Assembly: GCA_028818375.1 (NCBI GenBank) | Contig: JAPPOB010000001.1 | Span: 62,001-126,000 of the forward strand | Reading direction: 5' to 3' | Length of the DNA stretch: 64,000 nucleotides | Origin: Anaerolineaceae bacterium | GTDB taxonomy: Bacteria; Chloroflexota; Anaerolineae; Aggregatilineales; Phototrophicaceae | In this document: in pieces, positions 1 to 7,421 of the stretch | Position numbering within the stretch: position 1 is the stretch's first letter | Layout: each line of letters opens with the position of its first letter | The notes under the pieces: generated by a model | The model's database searches: none | What the model was told of the DNA's origin: nothing | What the model saw: only the letters and a program-made list of their open reading frames with translations | Program-made: the position numbers and the translations under genes

Positions 1-61
1 CGACGACGGCCTGCTCCCCGGTGTAGGCGCGCAGGGGGCTGGGAATACGAATGGTGACCAT
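1..61 (-). CDS. MoaD/ThiS-family sulfur-carrier protein, N-terminal fragment
   Basis: Only the first 20 residues lie in the window (MVTIRIPSPLRAYTGEQAVV); the gene runs off the left edge. The opening beta-strand followed by PSPLRxYTG is typical of the ubiquitin-like MoaD/ThiS fold, whose C-terminal Gly-Gly carries sulfur for molybdopterin, thiamin or cysteine synthesis. The ATG follows a GAGGAG ribosome site at 71-77 and a TATACT -10 at 93-98. The next gene upstream on the same strand is a JAMM metalloprotease, the usual partner that trims such carriers. The C-terminus is not visible, so the exact pathway cannot be assigned. Confidence 0.6.
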   Translation of the reverse strand, partial: MVTIRIPSPLRAYTGEQAVV

Positions 62-92
62 ACCTTTGCAACTCCTCACGGCGAATGCCTGC

Positions 93-98
93 AGTATA
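93..98 (-). promoter_or_regulatory. -10 hexamer TATACT upstream of the MoaD-like gene
   Basis: Read on the minus strand, TATACT lies about 32 nt before the MoaD-like ATG. It matches the TATACT hexamers found before several other genes here. No good -35 is visible. The carrier gene may therefore be transcribed separately from the JAMM gene. Confidence 0.4.
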
Positions 99-103
99 CC
101 CAA

Positions 104-180
104 TAATGGTGCGCGCGGGAGTCGAACCCGCTCACGTCGCAATTCCATGCGTTGCCACAACCTCCGGCCCGCGCACTGGT
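104..180 (-). other. tRNA-like element, probably degenerate
   Basis: The minus strand contains a textbook T-arm (GCGGG stem, TTCGACT loop, CCCGC stem) and a 3' acceptor arm that pairs over six bases with GTGCGC at the 5' end. The first acceptor pair is A-C. The D-arm is only three pairs. The anticodon arm folds as CGCA/TGCG with a six-base loop that lacks U33, so no anticodon can be read. A decayed tRNA is the simplest reading. It sits between the JAMM and MoaD-like genes. Confidence 0.35.
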
Positions 181-183
181 CTT

Positions 184-615
184 TCAGTCGCTGACGACCT
201 CCATTTTCTCACTGTCAAAGCGACTGCGATTCGTCCTCAGGCGCCAGGCAAGCATTTCCCGGGCCGCGCCGGCCTGCACCCGCGTGATGAGATAGACGAA
301 ATTGGGCAGGGCGTGCTCCCTGTCGTAGTCCGATGGAATGGCCGGTGAATCCGGATGGCTGTGGTAGTAGCCGAGCAAGTCCAGACCACGCTGGTCGGCC
401 TCGTCTTCCAGGCGCATCCAGTCCTGTGGCGTCATCGCATAGCGATGGTACTGTTCGGCCGCGTCAAAGACGTTTTCCACGGCGATGCATTCGCATACAG
501 TCGCCGCGTCCTGAGCAACCTCACCCAGGAGAAAACCTCCGCCCTCATTGGGCCAGGTCTGTTCCAGATGGTGAAAGATACGTGCCTGGAGTTCCTGTGT
601 GATACGGACCGGCAT
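184..615 (-). CDS. JAMM/MPN+ metalloprotease (M67 family)
   Basis: A 143-residue Zn-dependent isopeptidase-like protein. The JAMM motif is complete: Glu24, then His85-Ser-His87, Ser95 and Asp98 in HSHPDSPAIPSDYD. Bacterial stand-alone JAMM proteins of this size remove residues or adducts from the C-terminus of MoaD/ThiS-like sulfur carriers, and such a carrier lies directly downstream. The ATG at 615 is preferred to a GTG at 630, because a GGAGA ribosome site lies about 9 nt before the ATG and would overlap the GTG. The pairing supports a sulfur-transfer role; the substrate is inferred from context. Confidence 0.82.
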   Translation of the reverse strand: MPVRITQELQARIFHHLEQTWPNEGGGFLLGEVAQDAATVCECIAVENVFDAAEQYHRYAMTPQDWMRLEDEADQRGLDLLGYYHSHPDSPAIPSDYDREHALPNFVYLITRVQAGAAREMLAWRLRTNRSRFDSEKMEVVSD

Positions 616-633
616 TTCCCGACTCTCCACTCA

Positions 634-660
634 AACAAAACGCCAACCGGGATGGTTGGC
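634..660 (-). terminator. Terminator-like hairpin in the JAMM gene leader
   Basis: On the minus strand GCCAACC and GGTTGGC form a perfect 7-bp stem around ATCCC, followed by GTTTTGTTT. This is an intrinsic-terminator shape, yet it lies about 20 nt upstream of the JAMM start and no minus-strand gene precedes it before the divergent citrate synthase gene. It may end a short RNA or attenuate the JAMM transcript. Confidence 0.5.
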
Positions 661-830
661 ACTGGCGCCACTGCTGCACAAGTTACAGCGTCCCGGGACT
701 GTAAATGAGGTCAGGGACAGGTACAGGCTGTAAACCGCAGGGCTGCGACAGGGGAGCGGCTCATGCGGGCAGTGTAGCATGCGCATCTGCTGCGTGCAAG
801 CGCCGACCGGCGACCGCCGCGAGGCGGGCG

Positions 831-859
831 TTGATTCAGGGGGAGGGGGTTGCTATACT
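831..859 (+). promoter_or_regulatory. Promoter of citrate synthase
   Basis: TTGATT (831-836), a 17-nt spacer and TATACT (854-859), with TG one base before the -10 (extended -10). The predicted transcript starts near 866 and has a leader of roughly 76 nt before the ATG at 942. Confidence 0.7.
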
Positions 860-941
860 GGCCGCCCCCGCAGCTGGCGTCCCAATGATTTCCGGCACTG
901 GCAAGAGGGATTCAGGATTGTAAATGGGCCGGGGAGCGAGC

Positions 942-2102
942 ATGAGCGAGCAGGCAAACAGGGGGCTGGAGGGAGTCGTCGTCGGTGAGACCCGCACCAG
1001 CCTGGTGGACGGGGCCGCAGGAAAGCTGTCCTACGGCGGCTATCGCATTGAGGACCTGGCCGCCCATGCTTCCTTTGAGGAAGTCGTCTTCCTGCTCTGG
1101 CACAACAGATTGCCGGGTGCCGCAGAACTGGAAGCCCTGCGCCATGACATTGCCGGCAACGCCAGCCTGCCCGCTGACCTGCTGAAGCAAGTCCGCGCTT
1201 TCCCGGCGGAGGCCGACCCCATGGCGGTCCTGGAATCCGCGGTGGCTGCGCTTTCATTCCACGATGTTGATGCAGCGGATAACTCACTGGAGGCATCCCG
1301 TCGCAAGGCCGTTCGCCTGACCGGTCAGATCACTACGCTCTGCGCCGCCTGGATCAGGACGCGTCAGGGTGAGGACCCGATCGCGCCACACAGCGATTTG
1401 TCGCTCGCGCAGAATTTTCTCTACATGGTGCGCGGCGTCGAGCCGGACGAGACGGCGTCGGCGGCGCTGAACGTGTATCTGGTGTTGCTGGCCGAGCACG
1501 GCATGAATGCCAGCACCTTCACCGCGCGCGTGGTCACGGCGACCGAATCAGACATCCACAGCGCGGTCGTGGCCGCCATTGGCGCGCTGAAAGGGCCGGC
1601 CCATGGCGGCGCCAACACCGCGGCCATGAACATGTTTATGGAAATCGGGGATCCCTGCCGCGTCGCAGACTGGTTCAGTGACGAGGTGTTGGACAAACGC
1701 CGACGCATTATGGGAATCGGCCATCGCGTCTACAAGGCGCTCGATCCGCGAGCCAGCGTGCTCAAGCAACATGCCCGCGCCCTCGCCGCCAGTACCGGCA
1801 ACAGCAAATGGTTTGACATTGCCGAGAAACTGGAACTGGCCGCCCGCGCCGAAGATTTCTTCATCCAGAGACGTCTGTTCCCAAACGTGGATTACTACAG
1901 CGCCATCCTGCTTTACACGATCGACCTGGATGTGGACATGTTCACGCCGCTTTTCGTGATGAGCCGAATAGCCGGATGGTCTGCCCACATTTTTGAACAA
2001 AAGCGCAACAATCGTCTTATCCGGCCCAAGGTCAACTACATCGGCCCGCTGGACCTTGAATGGGAACCCGTCGCGGAACGCCCCGTTCGATCGACGGGTT
2101 GA
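942..2102 (+). CDS. Citrate synthase family protein
   Basis: 386 residues, normal for type II-like bacterial citrate synthases. It condenses acetyl-CoA (or propionyl-CoA in the 2-methylcitrate branch) with oxaloacetate. The catalytic set is present: His221 in PAHGGAN, His261 in GIGHRVYK and Asp317 in NVDYYS. The C-terminal block around SRIAGWSAHIFEQ is also typical. The ATG at 942 is chosen because GGGGAG lies just upstream; an in-frame ATG at 924 has no such site. It stands alone behind its own promoter, with no prp or other TCA genes nearby, so citrate versus methylcitrate synthase cannot be separated from sequence alone. Confidence 0.93.
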   Translation: MSEQANRGLEGVVVGETRTSLVDGAAGKLSYGGYRIEDLAAHASFEEVVFLLWHNRLPGAAELEALRHDIAGNASLPADLLKQVRAFPAEADPMAVLESAVAALSFHDVDAADNSLEASRRKAVRLTGQITTLCAAWIRTRQGEDPIAPHSDLSLAQNFLYMVRGVEPDETASAALNVYLVLLAEHGMNASTFTARVVTATESDIHSAVVAAIGALKGPAHGGANTAAMNMFMEIGDPCRVADWFSDEVLDKRRRIMGIGHRVYKALDPRASVLKQHARALAASTGNSKWFDIAEKLELAARAEDFFIQRRLFPNVDYYSAILLYTIDLDVDMFTPLFVMSRIAGWSAHIFEQKRNNRLIRPKVNYIGPLDLEWEPVAERPVRSTG

Positions 2103-2133
2103 GTGACTGGCAACAGACAGGACGGGCGCAGGC

Positions 2134-2139
2134 TATACT
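2134..2139 (+). promoter_or_regulatory. -10 hexamer TATACT directly before the recombinase start
   Basis: TATACT ends 6 nt before the ATG at 2146, so transcription would begin at or next to the start codon. No ribosome site is visible. This fits a leaderless mRNA. Confidence 0.5.
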
Positions 2140-2145
2140 GGCCTC

Positions 2146-3261
2146 ATGAGCCGTCAAAAACCCGAAAACAATGCATTGACGCTGCGCGGGGACGCGGAAC
2201 CGTCCTTTGACCTCTTGCACGCCCTGCCAGGGCGCACCTCAAGCCCGCATACGCATCGCGCCTATTATCGCTGGATCGACGCCTGGCTGGCCGATCACGC
2301 CGGTCTGCCTCGCACGCGCGGTGACCGGCGCATCGCCCGCATGCGCGCCCTGCCCCTTGAAGTGTTGAGCGAGACCCTGAGTGCAGCGCGTCTGCGCGCC
2401 TGGCTGGGCTGGCTGGCGGAAAAAGGGCACAGTCGTTCCTCGATTGATCAGGCGCGCGCGGCGGTCGTTACCCTGACCCAACTGCTGGTGGAAGCGGGCT
2501 GGCTGGATGACGTGGTCGGCGCCACCATGGCCAACGTCCGTTCGCCGAAGGCAGCCGCTGGCCGACGCACAGGTCGCTGGCTGGGCACTGGCGAAATCAA
2601 TCGCCTTGTCGCCGCCGGACAGCGCGTAGGCAACAACAGGAACCAGAAGTTGCGCAACCGTCTTGTGCTTTGTCTGATGTGCACCCTGGCGCTGCGCCGC
2701 GAGGAGCTGGCGAGCCTGCGCCCTGGCGACTTCAGCATACAGAATGGACGACCCGTACTGCGGGTACGGGGGAAAGGCAACAGAGACGCTGTGCTGGATG
2801 TACCGTCGTCGGCGCTGGAGGCCCTGCAAGACTGGTACCAGGCGCTTGCCGGGCAGGGTCCCGTCGATGCGGACGCGCCGCTGCTGCGACGTATGTGGAA
2901 GGGCGGGCGCATCAGCGATGACGGGCTTTCGACGGAAGGCATCTGGCACGTCGTCGATCTCGCCTCGCAAAAGGCGGGGCTGGGCCACGTCGCCCCTCAT
3001 GATCTGCGCCGCTCGGTTGCCGGCGCCCTGCAGGAAGCCGGCGTGACGGTGGACGTCATAAGTCGTCTGCTGCGTCATGGAAACGTCGCCGTAACGGAGC
3101 GGTATCTGAGCCGTCTGCCCCAAAGAAACGAGGGCGGCCTGCTAATGGACCAGTTGCTGGCGCGGGAAAGTCAGGCAGGATCGGACAATTTGCCTTCAGT
3201 AACCCTGGCTGGCTACGAAGGGCAGGAAGATCAAAATCAGATTGACGGCGATTTGACATAG
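2146..3261 (+). CDS. Tyrosine recombinase / site-specific integrase
   Basis: 371 residues with an N-terminal SAM-like DNA-binding domain (about 25-125) and a C-terminal catalytic domain. The conserved residues are in order: Arg in LALRREEL, Lys in RGKGNRD, HDLRR (His-x-x-Arg), His in LLRHGN and a Tyr in TERYL. It resembles XerC/D-like chromosomal recombinases or integrases. No attachment-site repeats, phage or plasmid genes lie around it, so a mobile-element role is not supported. The start lies 6 nt after a TATACT -10 and appears leaderless. Its last 66 nt overlap the convergent CPBP gene. Confidence 0.85.
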   Translation: MSRQKPENNALTLRGDAEPSFDLLHALPGRTSSPHTHRAYYRWIDAWLADHAGLPRTRGDRRIARMRALPLEVLSETLSAARLRAWLGWLAEKGHSRSSIDQARAAVVTLTQLLVEAGWLDDVVGATMANVRSPKAAAGRRTGRWLGTGEINRLVAAGQRVGNNRNQKLRNRLVLCLMCTLALRREELASLRPGDFSIQNGRPVLRVRGKGNRDAVLDVPSSALEALQDWYQALAGQGPVDADAPLLRRMWKGGRISDDGLSTEGIWHVVDLASQKAGLGHVAPHDLRRSVAGALQEAGVTVDVISRLLRHGNVAVTERYLSRLPQRNEGGLLMDQLLARESQAGSDNLPSVTLAGYEGQEDQNQIDGDLT

Positions 3262-3966
3262 CCAGGCGGCAGCCAGTCCATTTCGCTGCCTCACATAGCT
3301 GAAGAGCAGATTCATCATGAGCAGGGCGATGGAGACGATCAGGCCGATCGCCGGAAAGCGGGAGACGTCCAGTTGAGGAAGGTAGAGCAAAATCGACCAC
3401 AGGCTGGCCATCAGGCCAGTCAGCCAAAAGACGAAGCGTTGCTGCAGCAGGCCGCGAAAGAAGAGCGTTTCCGCCAGTGGTGTGACGAAAATTAACAGGG
3501 CCAGCAGGGAACTGCTGCGCAGGCCGCCAAACATGCGCTGACTGATAGCGCCCAGGGTGTTCTCGCCGAACACCAGCATGGGGCCGCAAAGCACCAGCGC
3601 AAGGGTCAGACCCCAGGCCAGGTTTTCCAGGGTCTCTGCGCCGATGCGTTCGCCATCCGCCAGCAGCCAGTTGGCAACGCTGTAGCCGGACATCGCCAGC
3701 CACAGGACAACAAGGCGCAGGTCATGCTGACCGGCGGGTAGTGCGGTCAGGCCGATGGAGAGCGCCAGCAGGAGAAGCAACGCGAAAAGTGGGTCATTGC
3801 GGCGGGGAACGCCGGCCGACAGGACGTCGTCATCAGCGTCCGGTCCCGCCTTCGGCAAGTCCCTTTCATTCCCGGAGTCGGCAGGCGCCGGGTCTTGCGC
3901 TTCGTTGTTGTCTGGCAGGGAGTCTTCGTATTCCCCAGCAGGGTCCAGATCTTCCGGCCGGTTCAT
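3196..3966 (-). CDS. CPBP-family intramembrane protein, active site degenerate
   Basis: 256 residues: an acidic, Pro-rich cytosolic N-terminus (about 1-58), then six to eight hydrophobic segments. The region AETLFFRG matches the first CPBP (Rce1-like) motif, EExxxR, but keeps only the first Glu. The second and third motifs, which normally carry His, read YLPQLD and CQIAVN and have none. It is probably a non-catalytic CPBP relative. It starts 4 nt inside the threonine aldolase stop (ATGA overlap), so the two are translationally coupled. Its 3' end overlaps the convergent recombinase by 66 nt. Confidence 0.65.
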   Translation of the reverse strand: MNRPEDLDPAGEYEDSLPDNNEAQDPAPADSGNERDLPKAGPDADDDVLSAGVPRRNDPLFALLLLLALSIGLTALPAGQHDLRLVVLWLAMSGYSVANWLLADGERIGAETLENLAWGLTLALVLCGPMLVFGENTLGAISQRMFGGLRSSSLLALLIFVTPLAETLFFRGLLQQRFVFWLTGLMASLWSILLYLPQLDVSRFPAIGLIVSIALLMMNLLFSYVRQRNGLAAAWLCQIAVNLILIFLPFVASQGY

Positions 3967-5015
3967 GAGAGAATTTGACGGAATCCTCGCAGCACCTGTT
4001 CAACATCCCTGGCGGTCACCCAGTAATGGGTGACCAGGCGAATTGTTGTGGGCGAGTAACGATTGCGGGCGATTTGCACGTTGTACTCATCCAGCAACCT
4101 TGCGCCGAGCGCTTCCACCGTCAGTGGCGCTTCAGGCGAGAGTTCCAGATAGACCATGTTCGTGTAGACGAGAGTAGGGTCCACGCTGATCCACGGGACG
4201 TCTACGAGGCCTTCCGCCAGCATGCAGGCGTGGGCGTGGTCTTCGTGCAGCCGTTGCGGGATGCGGCGCAGGGCCACCAGGCCGGCGGCGGCCAGAATAC
4301 CCGCCTGTCGCAGACCGCCCCCCAGCGCCTTGCGGGTGCGTCGAGCCTCCCGTATGAAATCCCCGTCCCCCAGCAGCAAGGAGCCCACCGGCGCGCACAG
4401 GCCCTTTGACAGGCAGAAGGAGACGCTGTCGGCCGCGGCCACGAGTTCGCTGGCGGATGTGGCAAGGGCGGCCGCGGCATTGAAGATGCGTGCGCCGTCG
4501 ATATGCAGCTTCAGACCACGCCGCCGGGCGAATTCGCCAACCCTGTTGGTGTAGGCGGCGCTGACGGGCACGCCATACAGCGAGCCCTGGGTGTTTTCAA
4601 GCGCGATGAGGCGCGTGCGGGGCATGTGTTCATCGTCTTCGCGGATGGCGCCCTGAATCAGGTCCAGGTCCAGTGTCCCGTCCGGATTCAGCTCCAGGGT
4701 GTTGAGCTGGATGCCGCCGAATGAAGCGGCATTGGCCGCTTCCGAACGGAAGATGTGTGCCTGCTTGCCCAGGATGACCTCGTCGCCACGCCCGCAATGG
4801 GTGAGCAGGGCGGTGAGATTGCCCATCGTGCCGCTGGCGACGAAAAGCGCAGCCTCCTTGCCAAGCATTTTGGCAGCCTCGGCCTCGAGGCGATTCAGCG
4901 TGGGGTCGTCACCATAGACGTCGTCACCGACTTCCGCCTGCGCCATGGCAGCGCGCATCTCGTCGGTGGGCCAGGTCACGGTGTCACTGCGCAGATCAAT
5001 CGTGTCCATCGGCAT
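3963..5015 (-). CDS. ltaE: Low-specificity L-threonine aldolase
   Basis: 350 residues, fold-type I PLP enzyme that splits L-threonine or L-allo-threonine into glycine and acetaldehyde. The N-terminus IDLRSDTVTWPT and the block GDDVYGDDPT are family hallmarks. The PLP lysine lies in SFCLSKGL, and LHIDGARIFNA contains the cofactor-contacting Asp. It is the first gene of a two-gene minus-strand unit with the CPBP-like protein and is divergent from the ABC ATPase gene. Confidence 0.92.
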   Translation of the reverse strand: MPMDTIDLRSDTVTWPTDEMRAAMAQAEVGDDVYGDDPTLNRLEAEAAKMLGKEAALFVASGTMGNLTALLTHCGRGDEVILGKQAHIFRSEAANAASFGGIQLNTLELNPDGTLDLDLIQGAIREDDEHMPRTRLIALENTQGSLYGVPVSAAYTNRVGEFARRRGLKLHIDGARIFNAAAALATSASELVAAADSVSFCLSKGLCAPVGSLLLGDGDFIREARRTRKALGGGLRQAGILAAAGLVALRRIPQRLHEDHAHACMLAEGLVDVPWISVDPTLVYTNMVYLELSPEAPLTVEALGARLLDEYNVQIARNRYSPTTIRLVTHYWVTARDVEQVLRGFRQILS

Positions 5016-5026
5016 CCTGGATCTTC

Positions 5027-5054
5027 TTGTGGCAGCGTTTCAGGCAGGTACAAT
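5027..5054 (+). promoter_or_regulatory. Promoter of the orphan ABC ATPase
   Basis: TTGTGG (5027-5032), a 16-nt spacer and TACAAT (5049-5054). The predicted start site lies near 5061, giving a very short leader that still contains the AGAGGAG ribosome site. Confidence 0.5.
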
Positions 5055-5075
5055 CATAGCAGAGGAGTTAAGTGC

Positions 5076-6161
5076 ATGGCCACAGTCACCCTGCGCAAGG
5101 TCAGCAAGAGTTTCAGCCGGCGGGTGGAAGGCGTTCGCCGCGACGTGCGGGCGGTGGATGGCGTATCCCTGAAACTGGAAGACGGTGAAGTGCTGGGCAT
5201 ACTGGGCCCGTCCGGCTGCGGCAAGTCCACGTTTCTGCGACTGATCGCCGGGCTGGATACGCCGGATTCCGGCGAGGTCTTCTATGACGGCCAGGCGCTG
5301 AACGAAATCGAAATGAAAGACCGCGGCATTGGCATGGTGTTCCAGAACGGCGCCCTGATGCCTCACTGGGAGGGCCGACGCAGCGTGGGCCTCTTTCTCA
5401 ATTTGCGCAAGCGGGACGAGGAACTGCCGGAGCGCGTTAAGGAAGTGGCGAAGATCACGGGAATCGGCCTGGAAGCGCTGCTTGAGAAACGGCCGAAGCA
5501 TCTTTCCGGCGGCGAGGTGCAGCGAGTCGGTATAGCGCGTGCCCTGGCCCGCGACCCGCGTTTGTTCCTTTTTGACGAGCCCTTCGCCTATCTGGATGCA
5601 AAGATTCGCGCCCAGGCGCGTGTGGAATTGAAGCGACTTCTCAACGCCTTCCCGGTGACCTCGGTCTACGTCACCCACGATCAGATTGAGGCCATCGCGT
5701 TGACGCAGCGAATCGCTGTCATGCGCGATGGCCGCTTTGAGCAAGTCGGCAGCTACCGCGAGCTTTACGAAAGCCCGGCCAATCTGTTCGTCGCCGGTTT
5801 CATCGGCACCCCCCTGATGAACGAATTCCGCGGCCGCGCATCGGAGGGCAGCTGGCGCGGACGCAGCTTTGGCGGCTTGCCCATTCGCAGGGACCTGGAG
5901 GACGGCGCACTGATAACCATGGGCATCCGCCCGGACCGTATGCGCCTGGTCGCGGAAGGGGGCGTGCCGGCGGTCGTCGAGCGCGTGACGCCATTTTTCG
6001 CCGAACGTTACCTGCTTCTTGATTTGCAGCAGGGGCGGGAACGTTGGCGCGTCTCCGTGCCGGCTGACATGCAGGTCATGACGGGCAACACGGTGCGTTG
6101 TGAACCGGACCCGGAAGGCATCCTTTATTTCGATACCCTGAACGGCCGGCGGGTCGGTTAG
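5076..6161 (+). CDS. CUT1/MalK-type ABC transporter ATP-binding protein
   Basis: 361 residues. The nucleotide-binding domain (about 1-245) has Walker A GPSGCGKST, signature LSGGEVQR, Walker B LFLFDEP and H-loop VYVTHDQ. The C-terminal TOBE-like regulatory region (about 250-361) includes GIRPDRM. This arrangement is typical of ATPases shared by sugar ABC importers (MalK, UgpC, MsmX). No permease or binding protein is nearby, so it may energise importers encoded elsewhere. The ATG at 5076 has AGAGGAG 8 nt upstream; the open frame extends further upstream but is antisense to the aldolase gene. Its stop overlaps the convergent ComEA-like gene by 4 nt. Confidence 0.9.
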   Translation: MATVTLRKVSKSFSRRVEGVRRDVRAVDGVSLKLEDGEVLGILGPSGCGKSTFLRLIAGLDTPDSGEVFYDGQALNEIEMKDRGIGMVFQNGALMPHWEGRRSVGLFLNLRKRDEELPERVKEVAKITGIGLEALLEKRPKHLSGGEVQRVGIARALARDPRLFLFDEPFAYLDAKIRAQARVELKRLLNAFPVTSVYVTHDQIEAIALTQRIAVMRDGRFEQVGSYRELYESPANLFVAGFIGTPLMNEFRGRASEGSWRGRSFGGLPIRRDLEDGALITMGIRPDRMRLVAEGGVPAVVERVTPFFAERYLLLDLQQGRERWRVSVPADMQVMTGNTVRCEPDPEGILYFDTLNGRRVG

Positions 6162-6760
6162 TCGAAGCGCAGCAGACCTTTCAGCTGACGCAGCAGGGAG
6201 GGGCCGACGCCGGTCACCGCATCAAGATCAGCCAGAGTTGAGAAGCTCCCCTGGGCCTCGCGCCAGGCGATGATACGCTGCGCCAGCACGGGGCCGACGC
6301 CGGGCAAACCCTGCAACTCTTCCAGCGTGGCCCGGTTGATGTCGATGCGTGGATCCCCGGTGGCCAGAGTGGGCGGGGACGTTCCGTGATGGGCCACATG
6401 GACCTGCATGCCGTCGCGCAATTCCTCGGCCAAATTGACGCGATCCAGATCTGCGCTCGGCAGCGGGCCGCCGGCCGACGCTATGGCGTCCAGTACGCGG
6501 CTGCCGGGGGGCAGGCTGAGTACCTGGGGCTCGTGCACGGCGCCGCTGACGTACACCTTCAATGGGCCAGGTGTCGGCGAGGGCGGGGGAGTCCAGGTGG
6601 GTGGTGGTGGAACCACCCGGATTTGTAGAGGCTCCGGTCGTGTCTGTTGCCACAGGGACAGGGCGCTGGCGACGATCAACAGCAGAAGAGCGATGGCAAA
6701 AAGGACTCGTCGCAGCTGTGGTCTGTCGTGATCAGGAGGACGGTCGTGTGGGTCGGGCAT
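6158..6760 (-). CDS. ComEA-like helix-hairpin-helix DNA-binding protein
   Basis: 200 residues: a short cytosolic N-terminus, one membrane helix (about 19-37), a Pro/Thr-rich spacer, an SLBB domain (about 66-120) and a C-terminal tandem helix-hairpin-helix domain with INRATLEELQGLPGVGP. ComEA proteins are membrane-anchored receptors that bind incoming DNA during natural transformation, with the HhH domain outside the cell. No other competence genes lie nearby; ComEC would be the natural partner. It lies 22 nt after the AhpD-like gene and is probably the last gene of that operon. Confidence 0.85.
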   Translation of the reverse strand: MPDPHDRPPDHDRPQLRRVLFAIALLLLIVASALSLWQQTRPEPLQIRVVPPPPTWTPPPSPTPGPLKVYVSGAVHEPQVLSLPPGSRVLDAIASAGGPLPSADLDRVNLAEELRDGMQVHVAHHGTSPPTLATGDPRIDINRATLEELQGLPGVGPVLAQRIIAWREAQGSFSTLADLDAVTGVGPSLLRQLKGLLRFD

Positions 6761-6782
6761 GGTGTCGATGAATGCAGAGAGG

Positions 6783-7373
6783 TCAATTCTGCCCGGCGCA
6801 TTCCCCCCAGCGTCTCGTGAATTCTTCCGGCACTACGCCCAAGGCATCTGCCAGGCGATTGATGTAATTGAAGAAGCCGATAACCTGCGTGGCGTCATGG
6901 ATGGCGCGGTCACTGAATCCAACGGCGCGCAAGTTCTCGACCTGCTGCGGCCCCATGCCTTGCGGTGCGCGCGTCAGGCGGTCGGCGTAGGCGCAGAGCG
7001 CGCGATCGGCAGCATCCAGGTCGGCCTCGCGCCAGTCCCGTGCGATGCTGTCCACCCAGGCGTCGGCAGCTTCCTCGCTTTCGAACCAGTCGACCTCGGC
7101 CCGGAGGTCATGCGCATGGCCATACGTTCAGTAGCGACAGTTATTGACCTTGCTGACGACGACGGCGAGCATCTCACGCTGCGCGCGACTGAGTGGTGAT
7201 TCACCAAACATCAGGGCCGAATAGAAGTCCATGCAGGTGCGCAGGGCCGCCGCGTTGGGCGTCATAATGCGCACGATGTTCCAGACACGGCCGGCGCGTT
7301 GGCGCGCGCGGTCCAGTTCACGTTTGACCGCGCCCTGCGCCTCCGCGTCGCTTACCACCTTGATGTAGGGCAT
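6783..7373 (-). CDS. AhpD-like peroxidase-related protein, candidate selenoprotein (CxxU)
   Basis: One continuous frame of 196 residues if the TGA at 7128-7130 is read as selenocysteine (Sec82). The N-terminal half ends in REMLAVVVSKVNNCRY; the frame then continues without another stop through THGHAH-type active-site and C-terminal family blocks, e.g. GFSDRAIHDATQVIGFFNYINRL-like segments ending NRLADALGV. The AhpD signature is E-x11-C-x2-C-x3-H; here it is Glu67, Cys79, TGA at 82 and His86. A GACCTC/GAGGTC hairpin with a six-base loop begins 18 nt after the TGA, as in bacterial SECIS elements. The ATG at 7373 has AGGAG about 6 nt upstream. It follows gamma-CA and rluD in an apparent operon. 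The alternative is a nonsense-mutated pseudogene, but a TGA exactly at the redox cysteine argues against that. Confidence 0.8.
7091..7110 (-). promoter_or_regulatory. Candidate bacterial SECIS hairpin
   Basis: On the minus strand GACCTC (7109-7104) and GAGGTC (7097-7092) pair perfectly around CGGGCC, extendable by a U-G pair. The stem begins 18 nt and the apical loop 25 nt after the in-frame TGA. The second loop base is G. These features match the known bacterial SECIS requirements (loop roughly 16-37 nt downstream, G near the loop start). It lies inside the coding sequence, as bacterial SECIS elements do. Confidence 0.65.
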
Positions 7374-7421
7374 CGTCTCTCCTGCAAAAAGCATAACGCT
7401 CCCGCCGGAGACTTGCCAATC

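Larger units (their letters stand above)
616..941. other. Divergent intergenic region between the JAMM gene and citrate synthase
   Basis: About 325 nt without a gene. It holds a terminator-like hairpin on the minus strand (634-660), a plus-strand promoter (831-859) and the citrate synthase leader with a GGGGAG ribosome site just before 942. The 661-830 stretch has short palindromes but no gene I can support. Confidence 0.6.

Noticed and set aside
104..180. The tRNA-like element as tRNA-Sec
   Set aside because: It is too short, lacks the long variable arm and extended acceptor/D stems, and has no TCA anticodon.
2146..3261. The tyrosine recombinase as evidence of an integrated element
   Set aside because: No direct repeats, tRNA attachment site, phage, plasmid or IS genes flank it, and base composition looks like its neighbours.
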